From JBKEDS01 sp047975545 (GTDB lineage: Bacteria > Bacteroidota > Bacteroidia > Flavobacteriales > Flavobacteriaceae), in NCBI GenBank assembly GCA_047975545.1, contig JBKEDS010000045.1, forward strand, positions 1 to 35,494: a DNA stretch of 35,494 nt, in the 5' to 3' direction. Below are positions 1-8,883 of this stretch, in pieces. The number at the start of each line of letters is the position of its first letter. Position 1 is the stretch's first letter. The translations under genes were made by a program, and so were the position numbers. The notes below the pieces were generated by a model. That model was not told the DNA's origin and searched no databases. It saw only the letters and a list, made by a program, of their open reading frames with translations.

Positions 1-1105
1 AAACTTGCCCTTGTGAGCCTTCTATAAATTTCAATTTATTTTGAGTGTCGAGATAATACAGCCCCGTATTGCTTCCTATATAAATGGTATTATTGAACTT
101 TTTAACATCGTAAACAGCCCCCAATCGTCCTGAAATATCGTTAAAAAAGTAATTGCGGCTGTTTAAGTCCACATACGCTATCCCGTTATCGAGCCCCAGC
201 CAAAGTTTATGGTCTTCGCTTACATACTGGCTTAAAATGGTGTTGTTTAGCAAACCTATTTCCTTGTTTAGGTGAAATATAATTTTGCCTTCCTTATCCG
301 TAACATAAACACCATCCTTTATGGTACCAAAAACCATATTGCCGTTTTTAAGCACCAAAAAACTATTAAGCAAGTGTTGCTTTATTTGGGTATTAACCTC
401 GAAATTAACAGGTTCAAAAACATCACCTCTTAAGAGAAAACATCCTTTTAGTGAAGTAGCCAACAACAACCCATTATTGTAATTTACCACAGCAACTATT
501 TTGGTATCCTCCAGAACAGGGTGCATAGCCCTTAAAACCAGTTCGTCCTGTTTTAGCTCGAAAATCCCTTTATTTAGCGTAGCCAACAACAACGAGTTAT
601 TTACAACACTAAACGAAATAACAATACTGCTGGGTTTAATTTTTTTAATATTGCCATTGGGCTTACACACGTAGATATTGGAAAACGAACGAAAAACTAT
701 CCCTTCATTACAGGCTATAATTTGCCAAATTTCCTCATCTGGCTCTATTTGTGTTTTTATGGCATCGCTCAACGAGGTATAGCTTAGTACACCGTTATTG
801 TTTGTTTCCCAAAACCCAAATTCTTCGTACGAACCCGTATAAACCTTGTTATCGTAGGTCAATACCGAACGTAAGGTGGTTTTATTGGGCAATTCGTATA
901 AGTTCCAAACCAAGCCGTCGTATTCCAACAAACCGTCGTTATTGGCAACGTACAGCCTACCATCTTCCGCCCTTGATATGCCCCAATTTTGATTGCCTGC
1001 ATTGTAATCGGACAATAAAAAATTATGAAAATAAGGCGCATATTGCGCAAATACCACATTGGTTATTAAAATTAAAAGAAGAATAAGTAACCGTTTCCTT
1101 TCCAT
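1..1105 (-). CDS. Reg_prop-type ligand-binding sensor/regulator, N-terminal part (partial)
   Basis: Reading from the ATG at 1105 the frame stays open to the left edge, giving 368 residues of a longer protein. It starts with a signal peptide (about residues 1-20, ending VVFAQ), then a beta-propeller-like series of short repeats, such as the segment NWGISRAEDGRLYVANNDG followed by LLEYDG. This start is typical of Bacteroidota periplasmic sensors that carry Reg_prop propellers and a Y_Y_Y domain, then a membrane helix, and finally either a LuxR-type helix-turn-helix or a histidine kinase. The output domain is outside the window, so which type this is cannot be told. The gene lies 39 bp downstream of the GH2 glycosidase on the same strand and is probably co-transcribed with it. 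I infer that it senses a breakdown product of the polymer handled by that enzyme. I am confident of the propeller family but not of the ligand. Confidence 0.8.
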   Translation of the reverse strand, partial: MERKRLLILLLILITNVVFAQYAPYFHNFLLSDYNAGNQNWGISRAEDGRLYVANNDGLLEYDGLVWNLYELPNKTTLRSVLTYDNKVYTGSYEEFGFWETNNNGVLSYTSLSDAIKTQIEPDEEIWQIIACNEGIVFRSFSNIYVCKPNGNIKKIKPSSIVISFSVVNNSLLLATLNKGIFELKQDELVLRAMHPVLEDTKIVAVVNYNNGLLLATSLKGCFLLRGDVFEPVNFEVNTQIKQHLLNSFLVLKNGNMVFGTIKDGVYVTDKEGKIIFHLNKEIGLLNNTILSQYVSEDHKLWLGLDNGIAYVDLNSRNYFFNDISGRLGAVYDVKKFNNTIYIGSNTGLYYLDTQNKLKFIEGSQGQV

Positions 1106-1144
1106 GCCAAATAAAATAGGCGTTGAAGATACGCAAAACCTACC

Positions 1145-4100
1145 TTAATTTCTAACAAAGGCTATTTTTGTAATTTTTATGTTTTTTCCCTGCGGTGCAA
1201 TAGCCTTAAAGGTTACCGTGCCTTTATTGGTGTCTTCGCGCATAACCAATAACCTTGCCCAATTGTCCTTATCGGTTTTTAGGTCGAAATCACGGTTTTC
1301 AATGTACATTTTACCTGCTAAGGCGCCTTCCAAACCTTCAAATTCAATACATAAATTGCCAATTAAGCCATTAGGGGTTTTAAGGCTGAATACGATTTCG
1401 CTGCCTTCCCAACCAGAATTGGTTTCGGTTTTCCAAACGTTGTTTACTTGCGCTTCGTACTCAAAACCGTCCATGCTAAACACCACATTATCCAAACTGT
1501 TTTGCCATGGTTTTGTTCCGTTTTCTTTTATGTTTTCACCACAATTTAAAAAGAAATACGCATTTTCGAACCCTTTGGGCAATGGGTTTTCCCCCGATTG
1601 GCGCACCTCGAACATACGCAATGCCAAGGATTCGTTAAGGGAAAACGACGGATTAAACCCCGAACTGCCCATATACCGCAACAAACTATTTTTTAGTTGT
1701 TTGGACACGGGCGACGGCGCCGACAAATCGTGGCCGCAAACCAATAGCTTACCCTGCCCAATTTTGCACTCGAAAATGGAGGCCAACTTATCGTTAATAT
1801 GAAAATCGCTAATAGGCTGCACAATAGGCTCCAGCCCCTCTTGTCCGTTAACAATAAACGCGCGACCGTTGCTAATGGCGTGCCATTGCCAATCGGTATG
1901 GTAATCGGTAGGAAAATTTGCAAAAGCAGGATGTTCGGCCTCGATTGAAAACCCTAATGTTTTATTGGTTTGCCCCGGAAAAAACGAATTGGACCAAAAC
2001 AAGGGCGTAAACTGCAACGGATACGAATACATGGCATTGTCGGCCTTGTTGGCCAATAACAGTACCGAAGCCCCGTTTTTAAGTTTTGAAATTATTTCGG
2101 GGGTTAGGGTTTCGGTTTCTATAATATCCGTTTTAGGACGTTCAACTTCGGGATACACCCAAAAATTCCAGCTATTGCTTATGCTTGCTTCGGACATATT
2201 TAATTTTAAGGTGAATTTTTCGGCTTGGGTTATTGTTTTTGTTGAAAAATCGATAGTACCAATCTTGGTTATACCGCCTTGTTTTACGGTTGAAGAAAAC
2301 ACATCTTTTTCAACAATTTCACCCTTACCGTTTGTAATTTCCCATTGCACATTTCCTTTTAAATTTTGAAAACTATAATTGGCTATTTCCAGTTGTGCTT
2401 GAAAATTTTCGCCCGCACTTAAAACATACTTCGGAAACCGTGCCAATGCTACCACTGCACTACCGTAATTGCTAAATTCTTGAGGCGACACAATGCCCTT
2501 GGAATCCCAAAACGAATCCAACCAACCTATTAGCGCTTCGCCTTGCCCCGAGTAATCGGTCATGCTTAGCATTTGAAATCCGGCACAGGACGGCGTTCGG
2601 TAAAAGGCTTCAATCATGGCCTTATAAAGCAAGGTTTGCAAAGCCCCGCTCGATTTTTGAAAGGCTTCGTTGTATTTCAACAATCCGTTTTGGCGGGCTT
2701 CCTCCTTAAACATTTTAAGGTTTCTGGCTTCCAAAACGCCCGTGTACTTATCAATTTCGCTCCAAAGCGGATATACCGGAAACTGCCCCACCTCATGCGC
2801 TATAATGGGTATGGCGGCTTGCGAATAATTGGTTTCCCAATCGAAATCGGTGCCTTGGTAGTTTAGCCCGTAAGTTCGGCCCACTTTTGGTATGTTGTGG
2901 GTTACCATATATTGGTCCAAAGGCATTATTTTTCTGGCCGTAGAAACCGAGTACAAACGCCTGTTATCGCTTTCCTTATAAGGCTTAACCCAACTTTCCA
3001 TAACATCGAAATTGGAGTTGCCCAGCTCGTTGCCTATACAAAACATGGCAAACGAGGGGTGGTTGCCGTAAGCCTCTATCATTTTTTTTATCGAGGCCTG
3101 TACATAAGCGTCGGCACTTGGGTTTTCGCCCAATCCCTTTGGAAGCCCCAAGGTGGTCATTTCGGGGCGGGTTGGGCGGACCACCGACATCCACCAATCT
3201 ATCCAAATAATTTCGGCCTGGATGTAAATGCCCAATTTATCGGCCGCAATAAAGGCCGCTTCGGGCGGACACCAAGAATGGAACCTAACATGGTTTAGGC
3301 CGTGGTTTTTATAAATTTTGAAAATACGCTCCCACTCCGAAACGTCGGTCGAGGGATAGCCCGTTAACGGAAAGTGCACACAATCTAAATTCCCGCGCAT
3401 AAAAACGGGATTATTGTTTACCAATATTTTAGAATTTGATGCGGTTAGGTCCCTAAACCCGAATGTTGTTTCGGCTTTATCCTGCGTTTTTCCTTGCCGT
3501 AAAACAACTTCAACCGCATATAAATTAGGGTTAAACTCGTCCCATGTTTTTACGGGTTCGTTAAAAACAATGGTTTTTGAATGGTTTAGCGCATGCGAGG
3601 TGGTTATAATTTTTTCTTCACCCTTAAAAACAACTTTTCCGCTTTGTTTATTGGTTATTTTATATGAAACGTTTGCGGCGGTATTTTTTTCCGACGAATT
3701 TTCAACCTTAAATTTTAGGGTTAAGGCATTGTTTGCCACATTTGGCCACGTTGTTAGGTTGTTTAAACGAACATCGGGGCGGGCTTGAAGCTCTATCCTG
3801 CCCAAAATACCGTTCCAACGGATTTGGGTATAATCGCCGTAGGCATGGCCTTTGTCGCCCATATTGTAAACCATATCGTTGTTAACCCTAACCGACAGCA
3901 TGTGCTTGCCCGGTTTTAGTTTCCCAAGATGGTGGCGGTGCGGCGTGTTTAAGTCGTCTTGCGCATCCATTTTTTTACCATCGACCCACACTTCGGACTG
4001 CCACATAACCCGCTCCAGAAACAGGATTATGTTTTGGTTTTTCCATTTTTTCGGGATTTCTATTTCCTTACTGTACCAAGCCGCCCCTATGTATTTATGG

Positions 4101-4345
4101 GTTCGGGTTAGTATGCCGTAATCGGAACCTTGGGTTTTTGCCCCCAGTTTGTTTTCGTCAAGCGTGCTTGGTAGCTTTATGGTGCTTTCGAAACGTTTTT
4201 CCGAAAAACCTTGGCTTATGCCAATATTACCGAAATCTAAGGCTATATGCCAAGTGCCTTGCAACGATATGGACGATTGCGCCCCGACCGACAAAACGGA
4301 ACAGCATGTAATAACGATAAGTTTAAGGTAGGTTTTAATTAGCAT
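1145..4345 (-). CDS. Exported glycoside hydrolase family 2 protein
   Basis: This 1066-residue protein has a signal peptide ending near residue 22 (SVGAQ). The N-terminal half shows the GH2 order: a jelly-roll sugar-binding domain (about 30-190), an Ig-like domain (about 195-300) and a TIM barrel (about 305-620). The barrel carries the expected acid/base in FCIGNELG (Glu440) and a likely nucleophile in AHEVGQF (Glu518). About 400 further residues follow, rich in beta strands, of unassigned role. Known GH2 members include beta-galactosidase, beta-glucuronidase, beta-mannosidase and others acting on pectin side chains, and the substrate cannot be read from the sequence. It is likely periplasmic. 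It has its own promoter-like sequence, is separated by 123 bp from the M16 gene upstream, and is followed at 39 bp by a sensor gene. It may belong to a carbohydrate unit distinct from the peptide cluster. Confidence 0.88.
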   Translation of the reverse strand: MLIKTYLKLIVITCCSVLSVGAQSSISLQGTWHIALDFGNIGISQGFSEKRFESTIKLPSTLDENKLGAKTQGSDYGILTRTHKYIGAAWYSKEIEIPKKWKNQNIILFLERVMWQSEVWVDGKKMDAQDDLNTPHRHHLGKLKPGKHMLSVRVNNDMVYNMGDKGHAYGDYTQIRWNGILGRIELQARPDVRLNNLTTWPNVANNALTLKFKVENSSEKNTAANVSYKITNKQSGKVVFKGEEKIITTSHALNHSKTIVFNEPVKTWDEFNPNLYAVEVVLRQGKTQDKAETTFGFRDLTASNSKILVNNNPVFMRGNLDCVHFPLTGYPSTDVSEWERIFKIYKNHGLNHVRFHSWCPPEAAFIAADKLGIYIQAEIIWIDWWMSVVRPTRPEMTTLGLPKGLGENPSADAYVQASIKKMIEAYGNHPSFAMFCIGNELGNSNFDVMESWVKPYKESDNRRLYSVSTARKIMPLDQYMVTHNIPKVGRTYGLNYQGTDFDWETNYSQAAIPIIAHEVGQFPVYPLWSEIDKYTGVLEARNLKMFKEEARQNGLLKYNEAFQKSSGALQTLLYKAMIEAFYRTPSCAGFQMLSMTDYSGQGEALIGWLDSFWDSKGIVSPQEFSNYGSAVVALARFPKYVLSAGENFQAQLEIANYSFQNLKGNVQWEITNGKGEIVEKDVFSSTVKQGGITKIGTIDFSTKTITQAEKFTLKLNMSEASISNSWNFWVYPEVERPKTDIIETETLTPEIISKLKNGASVLLLANKADNAMYSYPLQFTPLFWSNSFFPGQTNKTLGFSIEAEHPAFANFPTDYHTDWQWHAISNGRAFIVNGQEGLEPIVQPISDFHINDKLASIFECKIGQGKLLVCGHDLSAPSPVSKQLKNSLLRYMGSSGFNPSFSLNESLALRMFEVRQSGENPLPKGFENAYFFLNCGENIKENGTKPWQNSLDNVVFSMDGFEYEAQVNNVWKTETNSGWEGSEIVFSLKTPNGLIGNLCIEFEGLEGALAGKMYIENRDFDLKTDKDNWARLLVMREDTNKGTVTFKAIAPQGKNIKITKIAFVRN

Positions 4346-4368
4346 TTGTATTGTTTTAGTTTGTTTGG

Positions 4369-4398
4369 CAAGATATAACTTTGCTTTAAATATGTCAA
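4369..4398 (-). promoter_or_regulatory. Candidate promoter for the GH2 gene
   Basis: On the minus strand TTGACA (4393-4398) is followed after 15 bases by TATATCTTG (4369-4377). This resembles the Bacteroidota -33/-7 pattern (TTG and TAnnTTTG), though the -7 box is imperfect. It lies 24-53 bases before the ATG. A perfect 10-bp palindrome TTGTTAACAA (4404-4413) lies just upstream and could be an operator. Confidence 0.45.
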
Positions 4399-4468
4399 CA
4401 CCATTGTTAACAACTTTTACACCACGCCATAAAACTTAGCTTGACCACCAAAAACCACGTTTTATTTT

Positions 4469-7297
4469 TTATTCCGGCGAAAAAACAAAATCCAAAACAT
4501 CGGCGTTTTCGAGATAACGTTTTGCAAATTTTTGAATGTCCTTAGCCGTAACATGTTCCAAGATGTCTTCTTGGAAAGCGGTTGTGGTCATATCTTCGCC
4601 ATTGCTGTAATACGTTTTTAAAGCCGACATCCAAAAGTTATTGGTTTTGGTTCGGTTTTCGGAATTTTTCTTTAGGTTTTCCAGTACAATATCCAAATCG
4701 GATTGCCGGACTTCCTTTTGTATAGTTTCTAATTCTTTATAAATTAAACCCTTTAAATACTGGGCGTTATCAGGGTTGCAAACAAAGGAAATATCGAGTG
4801 TTTTGGTCATTTCGGTTTTTGGCGGTACGGATTTTAACTTAGAAGATAGGGCTTGAACACTTACGCCATAAGCACCGCCTTCTTTTTCGCGAATGGTTTC
4901 CTTGTACCGCAAATCGAGAATAGCGCCCATAATGGAAAAATAAACAACATCTTTTCTGGTGTATCCGGATAGTGTTCTGCGCTTTACCAAAACGGTTGCT
5001 TTAGGCTCGTCCTCCTTTAGCTTAATATTGTATTGGTGGTTTCCTACCGGATAATAATCGGTTTGCGGCACCCATGTTTCTTGTCGGTTTACATCCTTAA
5101 TAGCGCCTATATATTGTTCTACCAAGGGCATAATGGTATCTTTTTTAACATCGCCCACTATAAAGAAGGTAAAGTCGCCGGCATTGGAAAAACGTTCTTT
5201 GTAAATCGTATTCACCCTATCGAAATCTATTTGGTCCAAATAGGCTTTATCGGCTTCTGGTTTTCGCGGGTCGCCATTGTTAACAATCTTGGTGTAGGTA
5301 TCGTTTAAAATACTTTTGGATGTTTCTATTTTATTATCCAAGGCTTCATATTTTTCTTCTAAAATATCATTATAAATTTCGTTATCGAAGCGTGGTTCCT
5401 CAAAACCCAAGTACAGCATTTGCAGCATGGTTTCTACATCTTTTGTTGACGAAGAGCCTGTTACCGTTTCGGAATATTCGTTAATACTGAAATTGGTTCC
5501 GGCAAATTTTCCTGCCAACATTTTCCTAAGTTCATAAGACCCAAAATCGGCAAGGCCATAGCGCTCCACATATTGCGATGCCGCTGTGGCCGAAGGCAAA
5601 TCGTTTATATCGTACAAGGATAAGCCTCCATCGCTAACGGCAAACAAGGCCACCGAGTTTTTTAGGTAATTAGCAAAGCGGTACACCACTTTAGCACCGT
5701 TGGAAAGCGTCCATTCCTCGGCATTAAACGCATCCAAAATTTTTGTACTTACAATTTTTCCCGCTTCGGGCAGTTCGGGCATTAAATTGGTTTCTACGGG
5801 AGTTTTATCCACATAAGGTTTTAATGTTTTTGTGGCGGCTTGTTTTGTTATAGTTTCAAAATTGGTTACGGTGGGTAAGGTAGCAGCTTCGCTTTCCGGG
5901 GCTTCCACCACATAAAAACGGTTCTTGGCGGTTAAATATTTAGAAGCGTAATCCTGTAAGTCGTGCAGGGTTATACCATTAATAATACCCTGAGCCATTT
6001 TGTAGTGCAATCCGGGGTCGGAAATAGCGGTATTGTTTAAATAGGCATATTTTATGGCTTGGGCGTAAGCATCGGAACTGGTGCGGTAACGGCTGTTGTA
6101 TTTGTTTTTTTCAGAAGTAAGCATGGTGGTTTTTAAACGCTCCAACTCGCCTTGGGTAAACCCGAAATTTATAATGCGCTGCAATTCGTTGTAAGTAGCC
6201 TCGAAAGCCTCTTTTAACTTGCCGGATTTGGCTCTTGCGCTTATACGAAACACCTCGTAACCCCTTACAAAATCGGTGTTACCAATTACGGCCTTGGTAA
6301 AAGGGGTTTCTTTTTCGAAGGTTTTTTCCTTTAGCCTATTATTAATTAACGTGTTGAAAAAAACATTGAGGTATTTTTCCTTAACCTCTGCCCATGTGTT
6401 GTTTTGCTCGATACTATGGCGTATGCTAAGGGTTACGCTGGACAGGCGTATTTCCTTATCGGTTACGGCAACATATTGCGGGGTATTGTTATCGGGAATG
6501 GCAATAAACGGGCGGGGCTTGGGGTTGTTTATGGCGGGAATGGGCGAAAACAGCTCGACCACACGCTTTTCTACTTCATCCACATTAATATCGCCTACAA
6601 TGGCTATGGCTTGCAAATCGGTACGGTACCAGTCGTTATAAAAATCCCTTAGGGCTTGGTAATCGAAGGTTTTAACCACATCCATACTGCCTATCGGGGG
6701 GCGCTTGGCGTAAATGGTGTTGTTGTACTTTACGCCGCTTGTTTGTTCGGCTATCCGGGTTCCCAACCCCAGACGGGCACGCCATTCTTCTTCAATAATA
6801 TTGCGTTCGGCATCGATTTCGCCTTCATCTAAAGATAACTCGTTGCACCAATCGCGCAAAATAAACAAGCAGGAATCTATTACCTTTTCGTTAGTGGTTG
6901 GTACTTTGCTTATATTATAAACGGTTTCGTTATGGGCGGTATAAGCATTGACTTCTTTTCCGAACTTAACGCCGTTTCGCTCTAAAAACCCCAACATATT
7001 GTTGCCTGGAAAGGTGGTGGTACCGTTAAAGGCCATGTGTTCCAAAAAGTGGGCCAGCCCGTTTTGCTGGTCGGTTTCCAGTACCGAGCCTACATTTTGG
7101 ACAAGGTAGTAACTGGCACGTTCTTTGGGCGTTTTATTTTGTTTGATATAGTAGGTTAGCCCATTTGGCAAAGCCCCTTTTCGGAACGTTGTGTCGAAAG
7201 GAATTTGTTGGGATAAACTATCGATGGTTTGGGCTTTTGCGGAACTAAAAACCATAAAACAACTTATGGCAAATGGTATTAATTGGGGAATGTTCAT
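4469..7297 (-). CDS. M16 family zinc metallopeptidase (insulinase/pitrilysin-like), copy A
   Basis: The 942-residue protein has a signal peptide (cleavage near FSSAKAQ, about residue 22) and two M16 halves. The first half carries the inverted zinc motif HFLEH (His83, Glu86, His87), with the third ligand expected 77 residues on, matching Glu164 in the stretch EIDAERNIIEEE. The second half (from about residue 500) has no HxxEH, as usual for the non-catalytic half of these proteins. M16 enzymes form a closed chamber that degrades peptides small enough to enter; this one should act in the periplasm. It is the last gene of the peptide cluster, 58 bp after a thioredoxin-fold gene, and a paralogue (11841-14624) lies on the far side of the three thioredoxin-fold genes. 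The exact peptide substrate is unknown. Confidence 0.93.
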   Translation of the reverse strand: MNIPQLIPFAISCFMVFSSAKAQTIDSLSQQIPFDTTFRKGALPNGLTYYIKQNKTPKERASYYLVQNVGSVLETDQQNGLAHFLEHMAFNGTTTFPGNNMLGFLERNGVKFGKEVNAYTAHNETVYNISKVPTTNEKVIDSCLFILRDWCNELSLDEGEIDAERNIIEEEWRARLGLGTRIAEQTSGVKYNNTIYAKRPPIGSMDVVKTFDYQALRDFYNDWYRTDLQAIAIVGDINVDEVEKRVVELFSPIPAINNPKPRPFIAIPDNNTPQYVAVTDKEIRLSSVTLSIRHSIEQNNTWAEVKEKYLNVFFNTLINNRLKEKTFEKETPFTKAVIGNTDFVRGYEVFRISARAKSGKLKEAFEATYNELQRIINFGFTQGELERLKTTMLTSEKNKYNSRYRTSSDAYAQAIKYAYLNNTAISDPGLHYKMAQGIINGITLHDLQDYASKYLTAKNRFYVVEAPESEAATLPTVTNFETITKQAATKTLKPYVDKTPVETNLMPELPEAGKIVSTKILDAFNAEEWTLSNGAKVVYRFANYLKNSVALFAVSDGGLSLYDINDLPSATAASQYVERYGLADFGSYELRKMLAGKFAGTNFSINEYSETVTGSSSTKDVETMLQMLYLGFEEPRFDNEIYNDILEEKYEALDNKIETSKSILNDTYTKIVNNGDPRKPEADKAYLDQIDFDRVNTIYKERFSNAGDFTFFIVGDVKKDTIMPLVEQYIGAIKDVNRQETWVPQTDYYPVGNHQYNIKLKEDEPKATVLVKRRTLSGYTRKDVVYFSIMGAILDLRYKETIREKEGGAYGVSVQALSSKLKSVPPKTEMTKTLDISFVCNPDNAQYLKGLIYKELETIQKEVRQSDLDIVLENLKKNSENRTKTNNFWMSALKTYYSNGEDMTTTAFQEDILEHVTAKDIQKFAKRYLENADVLDFVFSPE

Positions 7298-7355
7298 TTT
7301 TTGTTATTTTTATCTTGTTTAAAAAATCAAGCCCTTATTAAAGCCTTTGCAGGTT

Positions 7356-8687
7356 TTAAAAACCCGTAAGGTCAAGGTTTTCGCCCGCCTTCATTAAATC
7401 CAAAGCGGCTTTAATGGACGCTGCTCGTTTAAGGCCTTCGTTAAGCGCAGCTTGATAGGCTTCTTCCTTTACTTTAATGGCCAAATTTTTATTACCGATT
7501 ATATATTGCACGTTTGCGTATTGGTCCATGGTTTCGGTTGCGCCCGGACGTATGTAATAAGCGGTTTCCATCCAGTTTAAAACGTCTTGTTTTTCGGTTT
7601 CGGTTTTTACAAAGGGTAAATAGTCTTTCACCATAACATAAATATCGTTGCTCCTACGCACCGAAAACGGTGTTAGTTTTAGGGCATCGGGGTCTTTGTT
7701 GGCTACTTTTATCAGCCATTCCTCGTAATAACTGCGAAGGTTTTCCTTGTCGATAGTCTTCATATAGGCTACAATATCCTCATGCGCCAATGCTTTGTAT
7801 TTTTCGGCATTGCCTACTTGTTTGTAATAATATTTATATGTTTTTTTTATTTGATTTTCATTTGAAGTATAACCTTGTTTATCGGCGTTTTTTATGGCCA
7901 GTTCCAATATGGTGGTGTCCTGCATGGCAACGGCATAATCGGTGGTTTGCTGCACCATGCGCCTTGGCAGCTTTTGGAAGATTTCGCGAATATCCTTCCT
8001 TACGTACAGTTTCCATGTATCGGTTTTTATGTTTTCGTTTATAATACGCTCGGCCTGGCCACCAAATACTATTTGTTGTTGATGCGCTACCAAAAGCATA
8101 ACCATGGCTTTACCGGATTCGGGAATGGTTTTTTGAATTTTTAAAAACTGTTCCAAAACCGTTGTATAGTTTGGTGTTTTAACATCCAACAGTTTGTTTA
8201 AATACTTTTGCACGAAAGCCTCGTTGGTTTTATGGCTGTTGTACAATTCGGCCAAACGCCCTACGCTATCGGGGTCGTTGGCGGAGGCCATTGCGTTTTG
8301 GGCTTCTTTTAAAAACTCGGCAGCGGGCATGGCTTTATCGAACCTATAAACCACCTCGTCGTTGGCATCGATAAACACATAACCGGGCAGGCCTTGTATG
8401 CCGTATTTTTCTTTAAGTTTTGGACCGTTTCCTTTTTCGATGTCCAACTTGTAGGATACAAAATTTGTATTGAAATAAGCGCCAACTTCTTCTTCCAAAA
8501 AAACTGTTTGCGCCATACGTTTACAGGGGCCGCACCATACGGCGTAACCATCGACAAACAAAACCTTGTTTTCGCTTTTGGCTTTGTTGAAGGCTTGCTG
8601 GAAACTTCCTTTTTCGAAATTTATGCCTTGCGAAATACCCAAAAACGGCAGAAGAAGTATGAAGATTAGTATTTTTTTGTTAACCAT
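7356..8687 (-). CDS. Exported thioredoxin-fold protein, copy 1
   Basis: This 443-residue protein begins with a signal peptide (about 1-20, ending LGISQG). A thioredoxin domain (about 25-130) has the redox motif WCGPC (Cys52, Cys55) and a cis-proline site in GLPGYVFI. The remaining 300 residues are helical, possibly TPR-like, with no recognised domain. Such periplasmic proteins reduce or isomerise disulfide bonds, or act on bound client proteins. It is the most diverged of three tandem paralogues, although its opening residues MVNKKILIFI match the copy upstream. It is separated from that copy by 196 bp containing a MITE-like element, and is followed 58 bp later by M16 peptidase copy A. A TlpA-like role is inferred; the target is unknown. 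Confidence 0.88.
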   Translation of the reverse strand: MVNKKILIFILLLPFLGISQGINFEKGSFQQAFNKAKSENKVLFVDGYAVWCGPCKRMAQTVFLEEEVGAYFNTNFVSYKLDIEKGNGPKLKEKYGIQGLPGYVFIDANDEVVYRFDKAMPAAEFLKEAQNAMASANDPDSVGRLAELYNSHKTNEAFVQKYLNKLLDVKTPNYTTVLEQFLKIQKTIPESGKAMVMLLVAHQQQIVFGGQAERIINENIKTDTWKLYVRKDIREIFQKLPRRMVQQTTDYAVAMQDTTILELAIKNADKQGYTSNENQIKKTYKYYYKQVGNAEKYKALAHEDIVAYMKTIDKENLRSYYEEWLIKVANKDPDALKLTPFSVRRSNDIYVMVKDYLPFVKTETEKQDVLNWMETAYYIRPGATETMDQYANVQYIIGNKNLAIKVKEEAYQAALNEGLKRAASIKAALDLMKAGENLDLTGF

Positions 8688-8754
8688 GGATATGCTGTTT
8701 ATTAAACTTATTTGATTTTTTTGGCGGACTAATGTTTGCCTTTTATAGACCTAC

Positions 8755-8880
8755 TGTAATGTTAACCCTTAAACGTCGTACAGAGATCGCTTCGTCGTCG
8801 TGCCTCCTTCTCGCGATGACGTCATTACGACGACAACGGAGGAAGCAATCTTATCCAATCAATTTTAATTTGACATGACA
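8755..8880. repeat. MITE-like inverted-repeat element, copy 1
   Basis: A 126-bp element is bounded by TGTAATGTTAA (8755-8765) and TTGACATGACA (8870-8880), which are inverted repeats matching at 9 of 11 positions. Inside, from 8782, a long imperfect palindrome runs from AGAGATCGCTTC to GAAGCAATCT with a centre near ATGACGTCAT. It aligns with almost no gaps to the copy at 22443-22567. The flanks are CTAC on the left and CTAT on the right, possibly a decayed 4-bp target duplication. The element has no coding capacity and ends 4 bp before the stop codon of the upstream thioredoxin-fold gene. The inner palindrome resembles intergenic palindromes common in Flavobacteriia. Confidence 0.75.
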
Positions 8881-8883
8881 CTA

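Noticed and set aside
1179..1802. Open frame of 207 codons on the plus strand
   Set aside because: It lies wholly antisense to the GH2 gene, whose catalytic motifs are intact; the product has no signal peptide or recognisable domain.
8782..8880. CRISPR repeat or insertion sequence
   Set aside because: Only two distant copies exist in the window, there are no spacers and no transposase; a MITE-like or REP-like element explains it.
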